Shown: positions 27,349 to 37,300 of the stretch, piece by piece
How positions within the stretch are numbered: the stretch's first letter is position 1
How the letters are laid out: every line of letters begins with the position of its first letter
Assembly: GCF_024137865.1 (NCBI RefSeq)
Contig: NZ_CP099960.1
Span: 1,860,001 to 1,924,000 of the forward strand
Direction: 5' to 3'
Source: Moraxella sp. FZFQ2102
GTDB taxonomy: Bacteria; Pseudomonadota; Gammaproteobacteria; Pseudomonadales; Moraxellaceae
DNA: 64,000 nt
The notes under the pieces: generated by a model
Told to the model about the DNA's origin: nothing
The model's database searches: none
What the model saw: only the letters and a program-made list of their open reading frames with translations
Translations under genes and position numbers: made by a program

Positions 27349-29034
27349 ATGAATCAAACCGATAAATCGACACAAAGCCATGATGAAAAAATCATGCAAG
27401 CAGGCGTGAATATCAGCCGTTTTGGGATTTTCCCCAAGGTAAGTGTGCCTGTGTTTGCCATTTCTGCGGCGCTGATCATTGTGTTTATGCTGTATGGCGC
27501 GCTGTTTAGTGATCATGCTGGCTGGCTGTTCGGACATCTGCAGTCGTGGATCAGTACACATTTTGGCTTTGCACTGATTATTTTATTTAATATTGCTTTG
27601 GTGTTTTGCTTATATTTGGCGATGAGTCATTATGGTGATATTCGTCTAGGGCATCAGACAGAAACGCCGCAGTATAGCTTTGGCTCTTGGATTGGGATGT
27701 TGTTCTCGGCAGGGATTGGTATTGGGCTTTTGTACTGGGGTGTGGCTGAGCCTTTATACCACTTTGTCGCACCACCAGTGGCACAGGCACAGACGGTAGA
27801 AGCAGCTAAGCAAGCGATGACGATTTCATTTTTGCATTGGGGGTTGCACGCGTGGGCGGTTTATGCGGTGGTGGCGTTATCCTTGGCGTATTTTCATTAT
27901 CGTCGTGGCTTACCATTGTCGGTGCGTTCGGTGCTGTTTCCGATTTTGGGTAAGCGGATATATGGTGGCTGGGGACATACGGTTGATATTTTGGCGGTAT
28001 TTGGCACTATGTTTGGTGTGGTGACAAGCCTTGGTCTTGGGGTGATGCAGCTTGAGACAGGGCTTGTGCAGATGTTTGGCATGACGCCGAGTATGACACT
28101 TAAGGTGGCGTTGATTGCAGGTATCACGGCGTGCGCGGCTGTCTCAGTCATGGCAGGTCTGGATAAAGGGGTGAAGCGTCTGAGCGACTTTACCATTATT
28201 GTGACCTTACTGCTGCTTGGTTTTATGGTGGTGATGGGGCCGACGCAGTTTATCTTTGATAGCTTTGTCGAAAATGTCGGTAATTATGCAGGTAATCTGA
28301 TCACACTTGGTCTATGGAACGAAGCCTATAGCGAAAGCAACTGGCAGGCGAGTTGGACAGTGTTTTATTGGGCGTGGTGGGTGAGCTGGTCGCCTTTTGT
28401 TGGCGTGTTTATTGCTCGTATTTCTCGTGGTCGAACGATTCGTGAGTTTTTGTTTGGTGTACTGTTTGTGCCGATGCTGCTACTGTTCTTTTGGTTTACG
28501 GCATTTGGTGGTGTGGCGGTGCAGATGGAGCTGAGTGGTAACTTTGGCTTGGTCGAAGCGGTGCAGGCGGATTATGGCAGTGCGATTTTTAAGCTGATTG
28601 AATATTATCCATTCACCAAAGGCTTGATGGTGATTATCTTGATGATGATTGTGCTGTGGTTTGTGACATCAGCGGATAGTGCCAGTCTTGTCGTGGATAT
28701 GCTGACCGCAGGTGGTGATACCAATTCGACAAAGATTCAGCGACTATTTTGGGTGACTTCCGAAGGCTTGATGGCAGTGGTGCTACTGGCTGCAGGTGGA
28801 CTGACGGCACTACAGGCAGCAGCGATTGTGGCAGGCTTACCGTTTGCCATCGTGGTGCTGGTGATGATGTATGCGCTGCTACGAGGCTTAGGTCGAGATC
28901 GTTTGACCTTGTACCGCAAAGGGCAATGGTACATCACCCAGGAATCAGCTGATCATAACTCTGCTGATGAGATGGTCGATGAGCATCTACTCAAAGGCCC
29001 ATTGGCACTGCCCAAAGACGAAGAAGATAAATAA
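27349..29034 (+). CDS. BCCT family betaine/carnitine/choline transporter
   Basis: A 561-residue inner-membrane transporter with about 12 helices that takes up quaternary amines such as glycine betaine or choline, usually with Na+ or H+. The BCCT signature is present as WTVFYWAWWVSWSPFVGVFI followed by ARISRGRTIREF. The substrate-box region GIGIGLLYWGVAEPLYHF is typical. The N- and C-terminal tails are short, about 35 and 40 residues, so long C-terminal osmosensing as in BetP is unlikely. AAAGGATGAGATTT precedes the ATG at 27349; an ATG three codons earlier overlaps that site. No choline-oxidation genes are adjacent, so the substrate is not fixed. Confidence 0.92.
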   Translation: MNQTDKSTQSHDEKIMQAGVNISRFGIFPKVSVPVFAISAALIIVFMLYGALFSDHAGWLFGHLQSWISTHFGFALIILFNIALVFCLYLAMSHYGDIRLGHQTETPQYSFGSWIGMLFSAGIGIGLLYWGVAEPLYHFVAPPVAQAQTVEAAKQAMTISFLHWGLHAWAVYAVVALSLAYFHYRRGLPLSVRSVLFPILGKRIYGGWGHTVDILAVFGTMFGVVTSLGLGVMQLETGLVQMFGMTPSMTLKVALIAGITACAAVSVMAGLDKGVKRLSDFTIIVTLLLLGFMVVMGPTQFIFDSFVENVGNYAGNLITLGLWNEAYSESNWQASWTVFYWAWWVSWSPFVGVFIARISRGRTIREFLFGVLFVPMLLLFFWFTAFGGVAVQMELSGNFGLVEAVQADYGSAIFKLIEYYPFTKGLMVIILMMIVLWFVTSADSASLVVDMLTAGGDTNSTKIQRLFWVTSEGLMAVVLLAAGGLTALQAAAIVAGLPFAIVVLVMMYALLRGLGRDRLTLYRKGQWYITQESADHNSADEMVDEHLLKGPLALPKDEEDK

Positions 29035-29039
29035 GCGAA

Positions 29040-29075
29040 AAAGACAGCCGAATTAACTTTGAGCTGTCTTTTTTT
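29040..29075. terminator. Terminator of the BCCT gene
   Basis: AAAGACAGC / GCTGTCTTT stem with a T7 run. The 14-base loop contains AATTAACTTT. Confidence 0.8.
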
Positions 29076-29092
29076 GAACTAATGATGCGTAA

Positions 29093-29767
29093 TTAATAAT
29101 GCGTATTAACACTTGCCAAGACAGTTTCTACGATACGCTCGTGTAGGTACTGCAATTTGATCGGTGAGTCATGCTTGATGGTATTGATCGCGTGTGTGGT
29201 GGCAAGTGCATGAGCATTTGGCAGCTGTATAAAGGTTGCTGTAGGCTCAATGATGAGTGATTCGCCAGATAAATCATGGCTAATCAGGGTGAATTTTGGG
29301 TTTTTGTGCAGGACATTGACCAAGCCTGCCAACTGCCATTTTTGGGCTTCGGCTTCGATCATCGCAGATGGCTCGTTGCCATACAGTGCTTGCGAAGATT
29401 TGGCAGTATTGGTAAAGCTGATGTGCAGAGCAACTGGCAGGCTATCGCAAACGATGACAGCCGTGCCGGTGATTTTGATATGATGAGCTGGACGAATGGT
29501 GCCAGAGGGCAGTCCAAGCAGGGCATTTGCTTGCTCAGCAGTGGTTTTTTGATTGATTTTTTTGAGCAAATCAGCCGTCAAAGGATGCTCTGCCTTGATC
29601 TCATCTGCCAAGCTGTCATAGTGAGCCAAAAACATCTGCGGCAAATCCATGTCATGTTTGACGATGATATTTTTGACATTATGCACACGAAAGACAAGCG
29701 ATTCATCATCAAACAAGCTTTGTAATACAAACTGTGGTAAATCGGTGGTTTCGGCGGTTTGGCTCAT
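29093..29767 (-). CDS. Uncharacterised 224-residue protein
   Basis: I do not recognise this protein. It is soluble, without signal peptide or membrane helices. The N-terminal half is helical and contains ADLLKKINQKTTAEQANALL, and the C-terminal half alternates beta strands (HIKITGTAVIVCDSLPVALH, FTLISHDLSGESLIIEPTAT). The design suggests a helical domain followed by a beta domain. Codon usage is like the core genes. It is convergent with the BCCT transporter and divergent from the HIT protein gene; neither suggests a role. Confidence 0.75.
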   Translation of the reverse strand: MSQTAETTDLPQFVLQSLFDDESLVFRVHNVKNIIVKHDMDLPQMFLAHYDSLADEIKAEHPLTADLLKKINQKTTAEQANALLGLPSGTIRPAHHIKITGTAVIVCDSLPVALHISFTNTAKSSQALYGNEPSAMIEAEAQKWQLAGLVNVLHKNPKFTLISHDLSGESLIIEPTATFIQLPNAHALATTHAINTIKHDSPIKLQYLHERIVETVLASVNTHY

Positions 29768-29865
29768 GATGGTTGATACTACGAAAGCAAAAAATCTTAC
29801 TATATCATATTTTTATAAAATCGTGTTAAAATGTCGTTAAATCCCCGAAAATCAAGGAGCTAATG

Positions 29866-30291
29866 ATGCCAGCTGTATATGATGAGAATAATATTTTTGC
29901 CAAGATTTTGCGTGGTGAAATCCCTTGCCACAAGGTCTATGAAGACGACAAAACGCTTGCCTTTATGGATATCATGCCAGTAGATACCGGTCATGTGCTC
30001 GTCATTCCAAAGTGCCAAGCGGTTGAGCTGTCAGATTTGCCTTGTGAATACGCCTGTGCGGTGTTTAAGACCGCCCAAAAAGTGATGACGGCACAGCGTG
30101 CGGTGCTTGGCGTACAAGGCATCACCCAGATGCAGCTAAATCACTCAGATGCAGGTCAGTCGGTGTTTCATTATCATATGCACCTTGTGCCGACGCATTT
30201 TAGTGCCTTTGCTCATCACGAAAGCAAGATGGGCGACCAAGATGAACTTGCCAAATTGGCAGAGCAGCTACGCACCGCCATTGGTGAATAA
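29866..30291 (+). CDS. HIT family nucleotide hydrolase/transferase
   Basis: A 141-residue histidine-triad protein. The catalytic motif HYHMHLVP near residue 107 follows the pattern H-x-H-x-H, with the usual N-terminal NNIFAKILRGEIPCHKVYED and AFMDIMPVDTGHVLVIPK. Relatives are HinT-like purine-nucleoside phosphoramidases or Ap4A-type hydrolases; which applies is not decided. AAGGAG lies six bases before the ATG at 29866 and three before another ATG at 29863, so I prefer the former. Confidence 0.92.
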   Translation: MPAVYDENNIFAKILRGEIPCHKVYEDDKTLAFMDIMPVDTGHVLVIPKCQAVELSDLPCEYACAVFKTAQKVMTAQRAVLGVQGITQMQLNHSDAGQSVFHYHMHLVPTHFSAFAHHESKMGDQDELAKLAEQLRTAIGE

Positions 30292-30335
30292 TCGCCAAAT
30301 AACTCTTTTCTCATAAAAGTGTTTATCAAAAAAGC

Positions 30336-30368
30336 AAAAAGCCAACAAATCACTGTGTTGGCTTTTGT
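30336..30368. terminator. Bidirectional terminator between the HIT gene and fpr
   Basis: AAAAGCCAACA / TGTTGGCTTTT stem with an 8-base loop, with A and T flanks. Confidence 0.82.
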
Positions 30369-30389
30369 TTTGCTGGTTGTATGGCTGAA

Positions 30390-31163
30390 TCAACCCACAA
30401 ACGCACGCTCAACCACATAATCGGCAGGCTCGCCCATGCGTGGTGAGATGGTGAGACCAAAGCTATCCAAGATAGCGCAAGTGTCGTTGTTCATCGCCAT
30501 GCTACCGCAAATCATCACACGGTCGTCATCTTTGTTCATCACAGGCAGACCGATGTCTTCAAACAGCTTACCTGATTTCATCAAGTCAGTCACACGACCG
30601 GTGTTTTTGAACTCATCACGGGTGACGGTTGGGTAATAGATGAATTTTTCACGCACCCACTCGCCAAAGACTTCATCATTTGGCAATTCATTTTCAAAGA
30701 AATCACGATACGCCAAATCATCGACATGACGCACGCCATGCACTAGGATGACTTTTTCAAAGCGTACATAGACTTCAGGGTCACGGCATAGCGACAAGAA
30801 AGGCGCAAGACCTGTACCTGTAGCGAGCATATACAGATGCTTACCCGGGAGTAGGTCATCTAGCACGAGCGTGCCCGTTGGTTTTTTGCTGATAAGTAGC
30901 TCATCGCCAACTTTGATATGCTGTAGGCGAGAAGTGAGTGGGCCATCAGGAACTTTGATTGAGAAAAACTCCAGCTCTTCTGCCCAGTTTGGACTGGCGA
31001 TAGAATAAGCGCGTGCCAATGGCTTGCCATCGACCATGATACCAATCATCACAAACTCACCATTGCGAAAACGCAAGCTGTCGCCACGAGTGGTCTTGAT
31101 GGTGAATAGGCTATCATTCCAATGATGCACATAAGTGACGGTTTCTGTGATAAACTTTGACAT
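30390..31163 (-). CDS. fpr: Ferredoxin/flavodoxin-NADP+ reductase
   Basis: A 257-residue FAD enzyme that exchanges electrons between NADPH and ferredoxin or flavodoxin. FAD-binding RAYSIASPNWAEELEFFSIK, the NADP-binding ATGTGLAPFLSL and CGSMAMNNDTCAIL, and the C-terminal YVVERAFVG (where aromatic or hydrophobic end residues contact the flavin) all match bacterial subclass Fpr. The length is typical. TAAGAGATTATT precedes the ATG. In Fpr proteins the role is redox homeostasis and oxidative stress; no such regulator is visible next to it. Confidence 0.93.
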   Translation of the reverse strand: MSKFITETVTYVHHWNDSLFTIKTTRGDSLRFRNGEFVMIGIMVDGKPLARAYSIASPNWAEELEFFSIKVPDGPLTSRLQHIKVGDELLISKKPTGTLVLDDLLPGKHLYMLATGTGLAPFLSLCRDPEVYVRFEKVILVHGVRHVDDLAYRDFFENELPNDEVFGEWVREKFIYYPTVTRDEFKNTGRVTDLMKSGKLFEDIGLPVMNKDDDRVMICGSMAMNNDTCAILDSFGLTISPRMGEPADYVVERAFVG

Positions 31164-31305
31164 AATAATCTCTTATTATTGGATACTTGGCAATGGATAT
31201 GCCAATGATTGAAATTTTGGCTATAATAGCGAGTTTTTACCCAATGGTTTAGGGTAAATTTGGAATAAGCACCGTTTATTTTAGCATAAATAAGAAAAAT
31301 TCTCT

Positions 31306-32022
31306 ATGACTACTGTTCAATTACCCATCATCGGACATCATCGCTCGCCACTGGTGCAAAAATTTGGCGCACCAAGACAGCCTAATCTTGTCGAAGTGGC
31401 AAGTGTGATTGAGTTTGTGCCGCCGTATGATACGCCGTCCGCTTTTGTTGGGATTGAGAAATTCAGCCATCTGTGGGTGATGTGGCAGTTTCATCAGAAT
31501 AAATCACAGGATAATTTTCGCCCGCAGGTACGTCCACCCCGTTATGGTGGCAATGATAAGGTGGGCGTGTTCGCCACTCGCAGTATGTATCGCCCGTCAG
31601 CGCTTGGTTTGTCGGTGGTGCGACTGTCTCGAGTGGAGATTATCCAGTATCGGGTGCGGCTGCATATCATCGGTGCAGATATGGTTGATGGCACGCCGAT
31701 TGTCGATATCAAGCCGTATCTGCCCTTTGTTGATAGTGTACCTGATGCTATCAGTGGTGAGATTGATGTGCCGATGACCAAGATGGTGCAGATGTCAATG
31801 CAGGCGAGCCATGAGTTTGATAGGCTTTGTAAAGATAATAAACTCACCATAGCAGATAAAAATATTATCCAAAATCTCATCGCCCAAGACCCACGAGTGG
31901 CATACCGTCAAGCTGAAATCGAAGTGGTCAGCACCATGCGTTATGGCGCGGTGGATGTGGATTTTTGGATGGATAAAATGGGTGTGATGGTTATCACGGG
32001 TTTGCGAGTGGTGGATGAATAG
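31306..32022 (+). CDS. trmO: tRNA (N6-threonylcarbamoyladenosine-N6)-methyltransferase TrmO
   Basis: A 238-residue member of the TsaA/TrmO family, which uses SAM to methylate t6A37 of certain tRNAs. Family marks are the N-terminal PIIGHHRSPLVQKFGAPRQP, FVGIEKFSHLWVMWQFHQN, VGVFATRSMYRPSALGLSVV and GTPIVDIKPYLPFVDSV. The C-terminal domain (QDPRVAYRQ) is also present. No clear ribosome-binding site precedes the ATG. It lies convergent to two tRNA genes. Confidence 0.92.
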   Translation: MTTVQLPIIGHHRSPLVQKFGAPRQPNLVEVASVIEFVPPYDTPSAFVGIEKFSHLWVMWQFHQNKSQDNFRPQVRPPRYGGNDKVGVFATRSMYRPSALGLSVVRLSRVEIIQYRVRLHIIGADMVDGTPIVDIKPYLPFVDSVPDAISGEIDVPMTKMVQMSMQASHEFDRLCKDNKLTIADKNIIQNLIAQDPRVAYRQAEIEVVSTMRYGAVDVDFWMDKMGVMVITGLRVVDE

Positions 32023-32051
32023 CGGTGGCGAACAAGCAAAATTAAGACAAC

Positions 32052-32081
32052 AAAAAAGCCCTTATCGCTGATAAAGGCTTG
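32052..32081 (-). terminator. Terminator downstream of the tRNA genes
   Basis: On the minus strand AAGCCTTTATC / GATAAGGGCTT forms a hairpin followed by a T run, 10 bases after the tRNA-Leu 3' end. Confidence 0.75.
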
Positions 32082-32090
32082 ATAATACGG

Positions 32091-32177
32091 TGGTGCCCGG
32101 GGCCGGACTTGAACCGGCACGCTCAAAAGAGCGAGGGATTTTAAATCCCTTGTGTCTACCAATTTCACCACCCGGGC
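32091..32177 (-). tRNA. tRNA-Leu (anticodon TAA)
   Basis: An 87-base class II tRNA. The acceptor stem GCCCGGG / CCCGGGC is perfect, followed by A and an encoded CCA. The anticodon stem GGGA / TCCC encloses TTTAAAA, giving anticodon TAA (reads UUA). The variable arm is CGCTCTTTTGAGCG and the T loop GGTTCAAGTCC. It reads the UUA/UUG codons used in this genome and is directly upstream of a terminator. Confidence 0.96.
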
Positions 32178-32248
32178 ATTTATTACTTGTTTTTATGTTT
32201 TTTACATCATCACGCAAAAACATAAAACAAGCTGGTAAACTAAAAAAA

Positions 32249-32322
32249 TGGAGGCTGGAGTCGGAATCGAACCGGCGTACACGGAGTTGCAGTCCGCTGC
32301 ATGACCACTCTGCCATCCAGCC
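32249..32322 (-). tRNA. tRNA-Cys (anticodon GCA)
   Basis: A 74-base tRNA. The acceptor stem GGCTGGA / TCCAGCC is followed by T and an encoded CCA; the anticodon loop CTGCAAC gives GCA; the T loop is GGTTCGATTCC. It sits 71 bases upstream of tRNA-Leu on the same strand, so both are likely cotranscribed. Confidence 0.96.
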
Positions 32323-32840
32323 ATTAAGTGCTAGCTATATTACCAAAAATTTTCAAAAACACAAGCGAAATTTTCAAATTTTGACAAAAAAACGCAAATT
32401 TGCAGGATTTGTCAGTGCTTTGTACACAAAAATTACTAAAAAGCAAGACACATTTTTGTCACCTAAGGCGAAAAAGCAAAAATATAGCCTGAAATCACCA
32501 GAAAAAACATGCTATAATCAAAATATTTCTCTCATGCTGTATTGTTTGTATTGAGTGGCCTAATCATACTGCGATGTATCCAGTTTAACTTATATATTAT
32601 AACAATTTATAAGGCATTGGGTGATGTTCTCAGTCAATAAATGCAGTTTTTATATACAATCATTCAGTTTCTATATTAATTAGAAGAAATTGCTATATTT
32701 TTAAAAAATTTAATAGAAATCGTTTTTTTTTTTTGAAATGTGGCAAAATGAAAAGCTTAGTGATATAGAACGATATTTTTTAACTTTAACTGATTAATTT
32801 TTATAATTAATTATAATCTAAAAGCCAATGTGAGATACTT
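32323..32840. other. AT-rich region upstream of the efflux operon
   Basis: About 520 bases without a gene. It should hold the tRNA promoter (a TAATAT box just upstream of tRNA-Cys on the minus strand) and the promoter of the efflux operon. TATAAT occurs at 32513-32518 and a 12-T tract at 32723-32734. I see no regulator gene of the TetR type next to the pump. Confidence 0.65.
32723..32734 (+). repeat. Homopolymer of 12 T upstream of the RND efflux operon
   Basis: Twelve consecutive T residues about 107 bases before the adaptor start codon. The tract is directly followed by GAAATG, forming TTGAAA with its last bases, a possible -35 hexamer. Homopolymers of this length are prone to slippage. 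Confidence 0.75.
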
Positions 32841-34286
32841 ATGAAAGTGAAATTTCAAGTGGCGATGATCGTTGCGCTGATGGCAGGTACTGGTGTACTG
32901 ACTGCGTGCAGCAAGTCAGACGAGCAGCAAGCCGCCGCAGCCCAACAGCAAGCGCCAAAAGCGACCGTCGATATCCAAACCATTCAATTGCAGCCTGTGC
33001 CGATCATTCAGACCTTCGCAGGTCGTGTCGCGGCTGTCGAGACTTCTGAAGTCCGTCCGCAGGTGACAGGCATCGTCGATGAAGTGCTATTCCGCGAAGG
33101 GGCGATTGTCCAAGCAGGTCAGCCGCTGTATCGCATCAATGTGGACAGCTACACCAGTGCCATCGAGTCGGCGCGTGCAGCGATCGCCAGTGCCGAAGCT
33201 TCAGTGAACAATGCCAAGGCGTCGCGCGCATCTGCACAAGCGAACCTACAATCCCAAGAAGCAAACCTTGCGCAGGCGCGTGCAGATTTGTCGCGTTATA
33301 AAGAGCTGATCGAAGTCGAAGCGGTCTCTCGCCAAGTCTATGACCAAGCGATCACCGCAGTACGCACCGCTGAAGCGAATGTCGCTGCCGCGCGCGCTGC
33401 TGTTCAGCAAGCAGAAGCTATCATCCAAAGTTCGCAATCAGCCGTGCGTAATGCACAAGCAAGCCTAAGCGCAAGCGAGCTAGATGTCGGTCGTACCATC
33501 GTACGCGCACCGATCACAGGTCGTATCGGTATCTCGAATGTCACCGCAGGCGCACTGGTCTCAGCGAACCAATCGCAGTCGATGGTGACGATCAACCGAC
33601 TGGATGAGGTGTATGTTGATATCAGCCAGTCATCAACCGATATGCTCAGATTGCGCGAAGCGGTCGAGTCGGGTCGTGCAGGCGCAGGTTCGCTAGAAGT
33701 GCAGCTACAGCTAGAAGATGGCACGATTTATCCTGACATCGGTCGTCTGTTGCTTGCCAATGCACAAGTTGATCAAGCCACTGGCGCGATGACCTTGCGT
33801 GCGGTATTCCCAAATCAATCGGGTAAATTAGTGCCAGGTATGTTTGTCAATGCTCGCCTTATCCAATCGGTAGTGCCAAGTGCTGCCTTGTTACCACAGA
33901 GTGCTATCACTCGCACCCCAAAAGGTGAAACCCAAGTCTATGTGGTGAATAGCCAAAACAAAATCGAAGTCCGTACTGTTACGACCGCAGGCACTTATAA
34001 TGGTAATTGGATTGTTACAGGTGGTATCAATAATGGCGATCGGGTTGTGATTATTGGTGGCACCAAGGTAAAAGCAGATCAAGAAGTGGATGTCCGTGAA
34101 TTGCCTGCCACGACCAATGAAGCCAATGCCAATACAGGTGGCGAACCATCAGCACAAGGTCAACAAGCACCGGCCCAAAATCAGCAAGCACCAGAACAGC
34201 AAGCAGCGGTACCGATGGCACGCCCAGCCGAAAATGCTCAGGCTGATACTGCTGAGGATAAAACAGAAGCTCAAAAAGCCAATTAA
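32841..34286 (+). CDS. RND efflux pump periplasmic adaptor lipoprotein (AcrA/MexA/MtrC family)
   Basis: Periplasmic membrane-fusion protein that links the inner-membrane RND pump to the outer-membrane channel. It has a lipoprotein signal peptide with lipobox L-T-A-C near residue 23, then a lipoyl-like half (VRPQVTGIVDEVLFREGAIV), a long coiled-coil hairpin rich in Ala, Gln and Ser (about residues 110-210), the second lipoyl half (TIVRAPITGRIGISNVTAG) and a beta-barrel domain with LVPGMFVNARL. At 481 residues it is much longer than E. coli AcrA (397), mainly through a Gln/Ala-rich, low-complexity C-terminal tail of about 60 residues. It is the first gene of a three-gene operon. Confidence 0.94.
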   Translation: MKVKFQVAMIVALMAGTGVLTACSKSDEQQAAAAQQQAPKATVDIQTIQLQPVPIIQTFAGRVAAVETSEVRPQVTGIVDEVLFREGAIVQAGQPLYRINVDSYTSAIESARAAIASAEASVNNAKASRASAQANLQSQEANLAQARADLSRYKELIEVEAVSRQVYDQAITAVRTAEANVAAARAAVQQAEAIIQSSQSAVRNAQASLSASELDVGRTIVRAPITGRIGISNVTAGALVSANQSQSMVTINRLDEVYVDISQSSTDMLRLREAVESGRAGAGSLEVQLQLEDGTIYPDIGRLLLANAQVDQATGAMTLRAVFPNQSGKLVPGMFVNARLIQSVVPSAALLPQSAITRTPKGETQVYVVNSQNKIEVRTVTTAGTYNGNWIVTGGINNGDRVVIIGGTKVKADQEVDVRELPATTNEANANTGGEPSAQGQQAPAQNQQAPEQQAAVPMARPAENAQADTAEDKTEAQKAN

Positions 34287-34306
34287 CCCAATCAAATAGG
34301 TAAAAT

Positions 34307-37300
34307 ATGTCTCGTTTTTTTATTCATAGACCAATTTTTGCTTGGGTTATCGCCTTACTCATTATGTTGGTGGGCGTCCTGGCAATTAAAAATCTCCCCA
34401 TTGAGCAATACCCCCGTATCGCACCGCCGACAGTGACGGTCAATGCCGTTTATCCAGGTGCTGATGCACAGACCATCGAAAACTCAGTGACGCAGGTGAT
34501 TGAGCAACAGATGAAAGGCTTGGATGGTTTGATGTATATGTCATCTAGCTCATCTGCAAACGGTCAAGCAAGCGTTACGCTTACCTTTGAAAGTGGTACT
34601 GACCCTGATACAGCACAAGTCCAAGTGCAAAACAAACTACAATCAGCGACCAGTTCATTACCAGAAAGTGTGCAGCGTCAAGGCGTCTCGGTCAATAAGT
34701 CATCCAGTGGCTTTTTGATGGTTTATGGCTTTGTCTCAGAAGATGACAGTATGGATGAGGCGGATATTGGTGATTATCTTAATACCAATATTGTTGATGG
34801 TCTAAGCCGTGTCGAGGGCGTGGGCTCAGTACAGGTGTTTGGTTCATCTTATGCGATGCGTATTTGGCTAGATCCTGCCAAGCTACGCGCCTATAACCTA
34901 ATGCCATCTGATGTCTCAGCGGCGATTCAGTCGCAGAATGTGCAAGTCTCAGCAGGTCAGTTGGCAAGCCTACCGACCAATAATGAGCGTGCTTTGATTA
35001 GTGCTAGTATTGGCGTTCAAAGCCTGATGCAGACTCCAGAAGAGTTTGAAAATATTCTGCTAAAAACTGATACCGCGGGGGCAAAGGTATATCTAAAAGA
35101 TGTCGCCCGTGTGGAACTTGGCTCTCAAGATTATTCAAGTAACACCAAGTACAATGGCAAGACCGCTGCAGGTATGGCAATCAGCCTAGCATCTGGTGCT
35201 AATGCGCTTGAAGTGCGTCAGGCGGTCGAAGATAAGATGACTGAGCTGTCGGTCAACTTCCCAAAAGGCCTAAGTTATGTTGTGCCATTTGATACTACAC
35301 CATTTGTCCGCTTGTCGATTGAGCAAGTTGTGCATACTCTACTTGAGGCGATTGCACTGGTATTTGTGGTGATGTTCTTATTCCTTCAAAACTGGCGTGC
35401 GACCATCATCCCGACTTTGGCGGTGCCTGTGGTGATTTTGGGTACATTTGCTGTGCTGTCCGTATTTGGCATGAGTATCAATATCTTGACCATGTTTGCG
35501 ATGGTGCTTGCTATTGGTTTGCTGGTCGATGATGCGATTGTTGTGGTTGAGAACGTTGAGCGTCTGCTCGAAGAAAATCCGGAAATGTCCGTCATCGAAG
35601 CAACCACCGAATCAATGCGTGAGATTAGTAAAGTTGTTATCGGTATTGCGCTGATTTTGTCAGTGGTGTTTGTTCCGATGATTTTCTTTGGTGGCTCAAC
35701 AGGGGTGATTTATCGTCAATTTGCTGTGACGCTGATTACCAGTATGGTGCTGTCGGCGATTGTGGCGTTGGTATTTACGCCTGCACTGTGCGTGTCGATT
35801 CTTAAGCGCAAAAAACACCATGATATTCAAACCCAAAAAGGCTTTTTTGGTTGGTTTAACCGTGCTTTTTATAAGGCAAGTAGCGGTTATGAAAAATTTG
35901 TTGGCAAAACCTTTAATGCCAAGCTGATTTATGTCGTTGTCTATGCGGCGATTATTGCTGTACTTGGCTTTTTCTTTGTGCGTCTGCCAAGCGCGTTTGT
36001 CCCTGAAGAGGACCAAGGCGTGCTATTTGCGATGGTGCAGATGCCAGCAGGCACAACCGAAGAGAAGACTTCAGCAGTGATGGACAAGGTTCGTCAGTAT
36101 TATCAAACCCAAGAAGAAAAGAATGTCGAAAGCGTATTTTCGATTACTGGCTTTAGCTTTATGGGTAGTGGTCAAAACATGGGTATGGCGTTCATCAAGC
36201 TCAAAGACTGGAGCGAGCGTACGGGCGATGAGAATGCCGCGGCAAATATCGCCAATCGTGCCATGATGATGAATATGACCATTCCTGAAGCAAGTATGGT
36301 AATTTCAATGGCACCGCCTGCGATTATGGGTTTTGGTAACTCAAACGGCTTTAACTTGCAGGTTAAAGATAATGGTGGTGTTGGTCGTGAAAAACTACTC
36401 GAAGCGCGCAATATGTTACTTGGCATGGCGTCCCAAAGCCAAGTGGTGACAGGTGTCCGCCCTGGTGGTCAAGAAGATGCACCAAAACTAAAACTCAATG
36501 TTGATTATGAAAAGGCGGCAGTGCTCGGCATCCCTGCAAGCAATATTAACTCAACACTTGCAATGGCATGGGGTAGTAGCTATGTCAATGATTTCATTGA
36601 CCGTGGCCGTATCAAAAAAGTCTATATGCAAGGTGAGCCTGATAGTCGTGTGATACCAGAAGATATTGGCAAATGGTATGTGCGTAACAACGATGGTCAG
36701 ATGGTGCCGTATAGTGCTTTTGCAACGAGCGAATGGGAGTACGCTAGCCCAAGTGTCGTCCGTTATAATGGCGTACCATCGATGGAGCTATCGGGTAATG
36801 CTATCCCTGGCAAGAGCTCGGGTGATGCGATGGCTGAGATGGAGAATTTTGCCAAGCAGCTGCCTGAAGGTGTTGGCATCGAGTGGAGCGGCTTGTCTTT
36901 AGAGGAGCAAAAATCTGGTGGTCAAGCACCACTCCTTTACGCACTAGCTGTTGTGGTGGTGTTCTTGTGCTTGGCAGCATTGTACGAAAGCTGGTCAATC
37001 CCATTCTCGGTGCTACTGGTGATTCCGCTGGGTGTCTTGGGTGCGGTGTTGTTGACCAAGGTGCATGGGCTTAGCAATGATGTGTACTTGCAAGTTGGTC
37101 TATTGACCGTCGTGGGTTTGTCCGCCAAAAACGCCATTTTGATCATTGAATTTGCCAAAGAACTGCAAGAATCTGGTAAAACACTCAAAGAATCAGTGAT
37201 GGAAGCGGCTCGTATGCGTCTGCGTCCGATCATCATGACATCGCTTGCATTTGGTATTGGTGTTGTGCCATTATACATCGCAAGCGGTGCAGGCTCGGGT

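Noticed and set aside
32090..32554. Plus-strand open frame across the two tRNA genes
   Set aside because: It reads antisense through tRNA-Leu and tRNA-Cys and then AT-rich DNA; not a gene.
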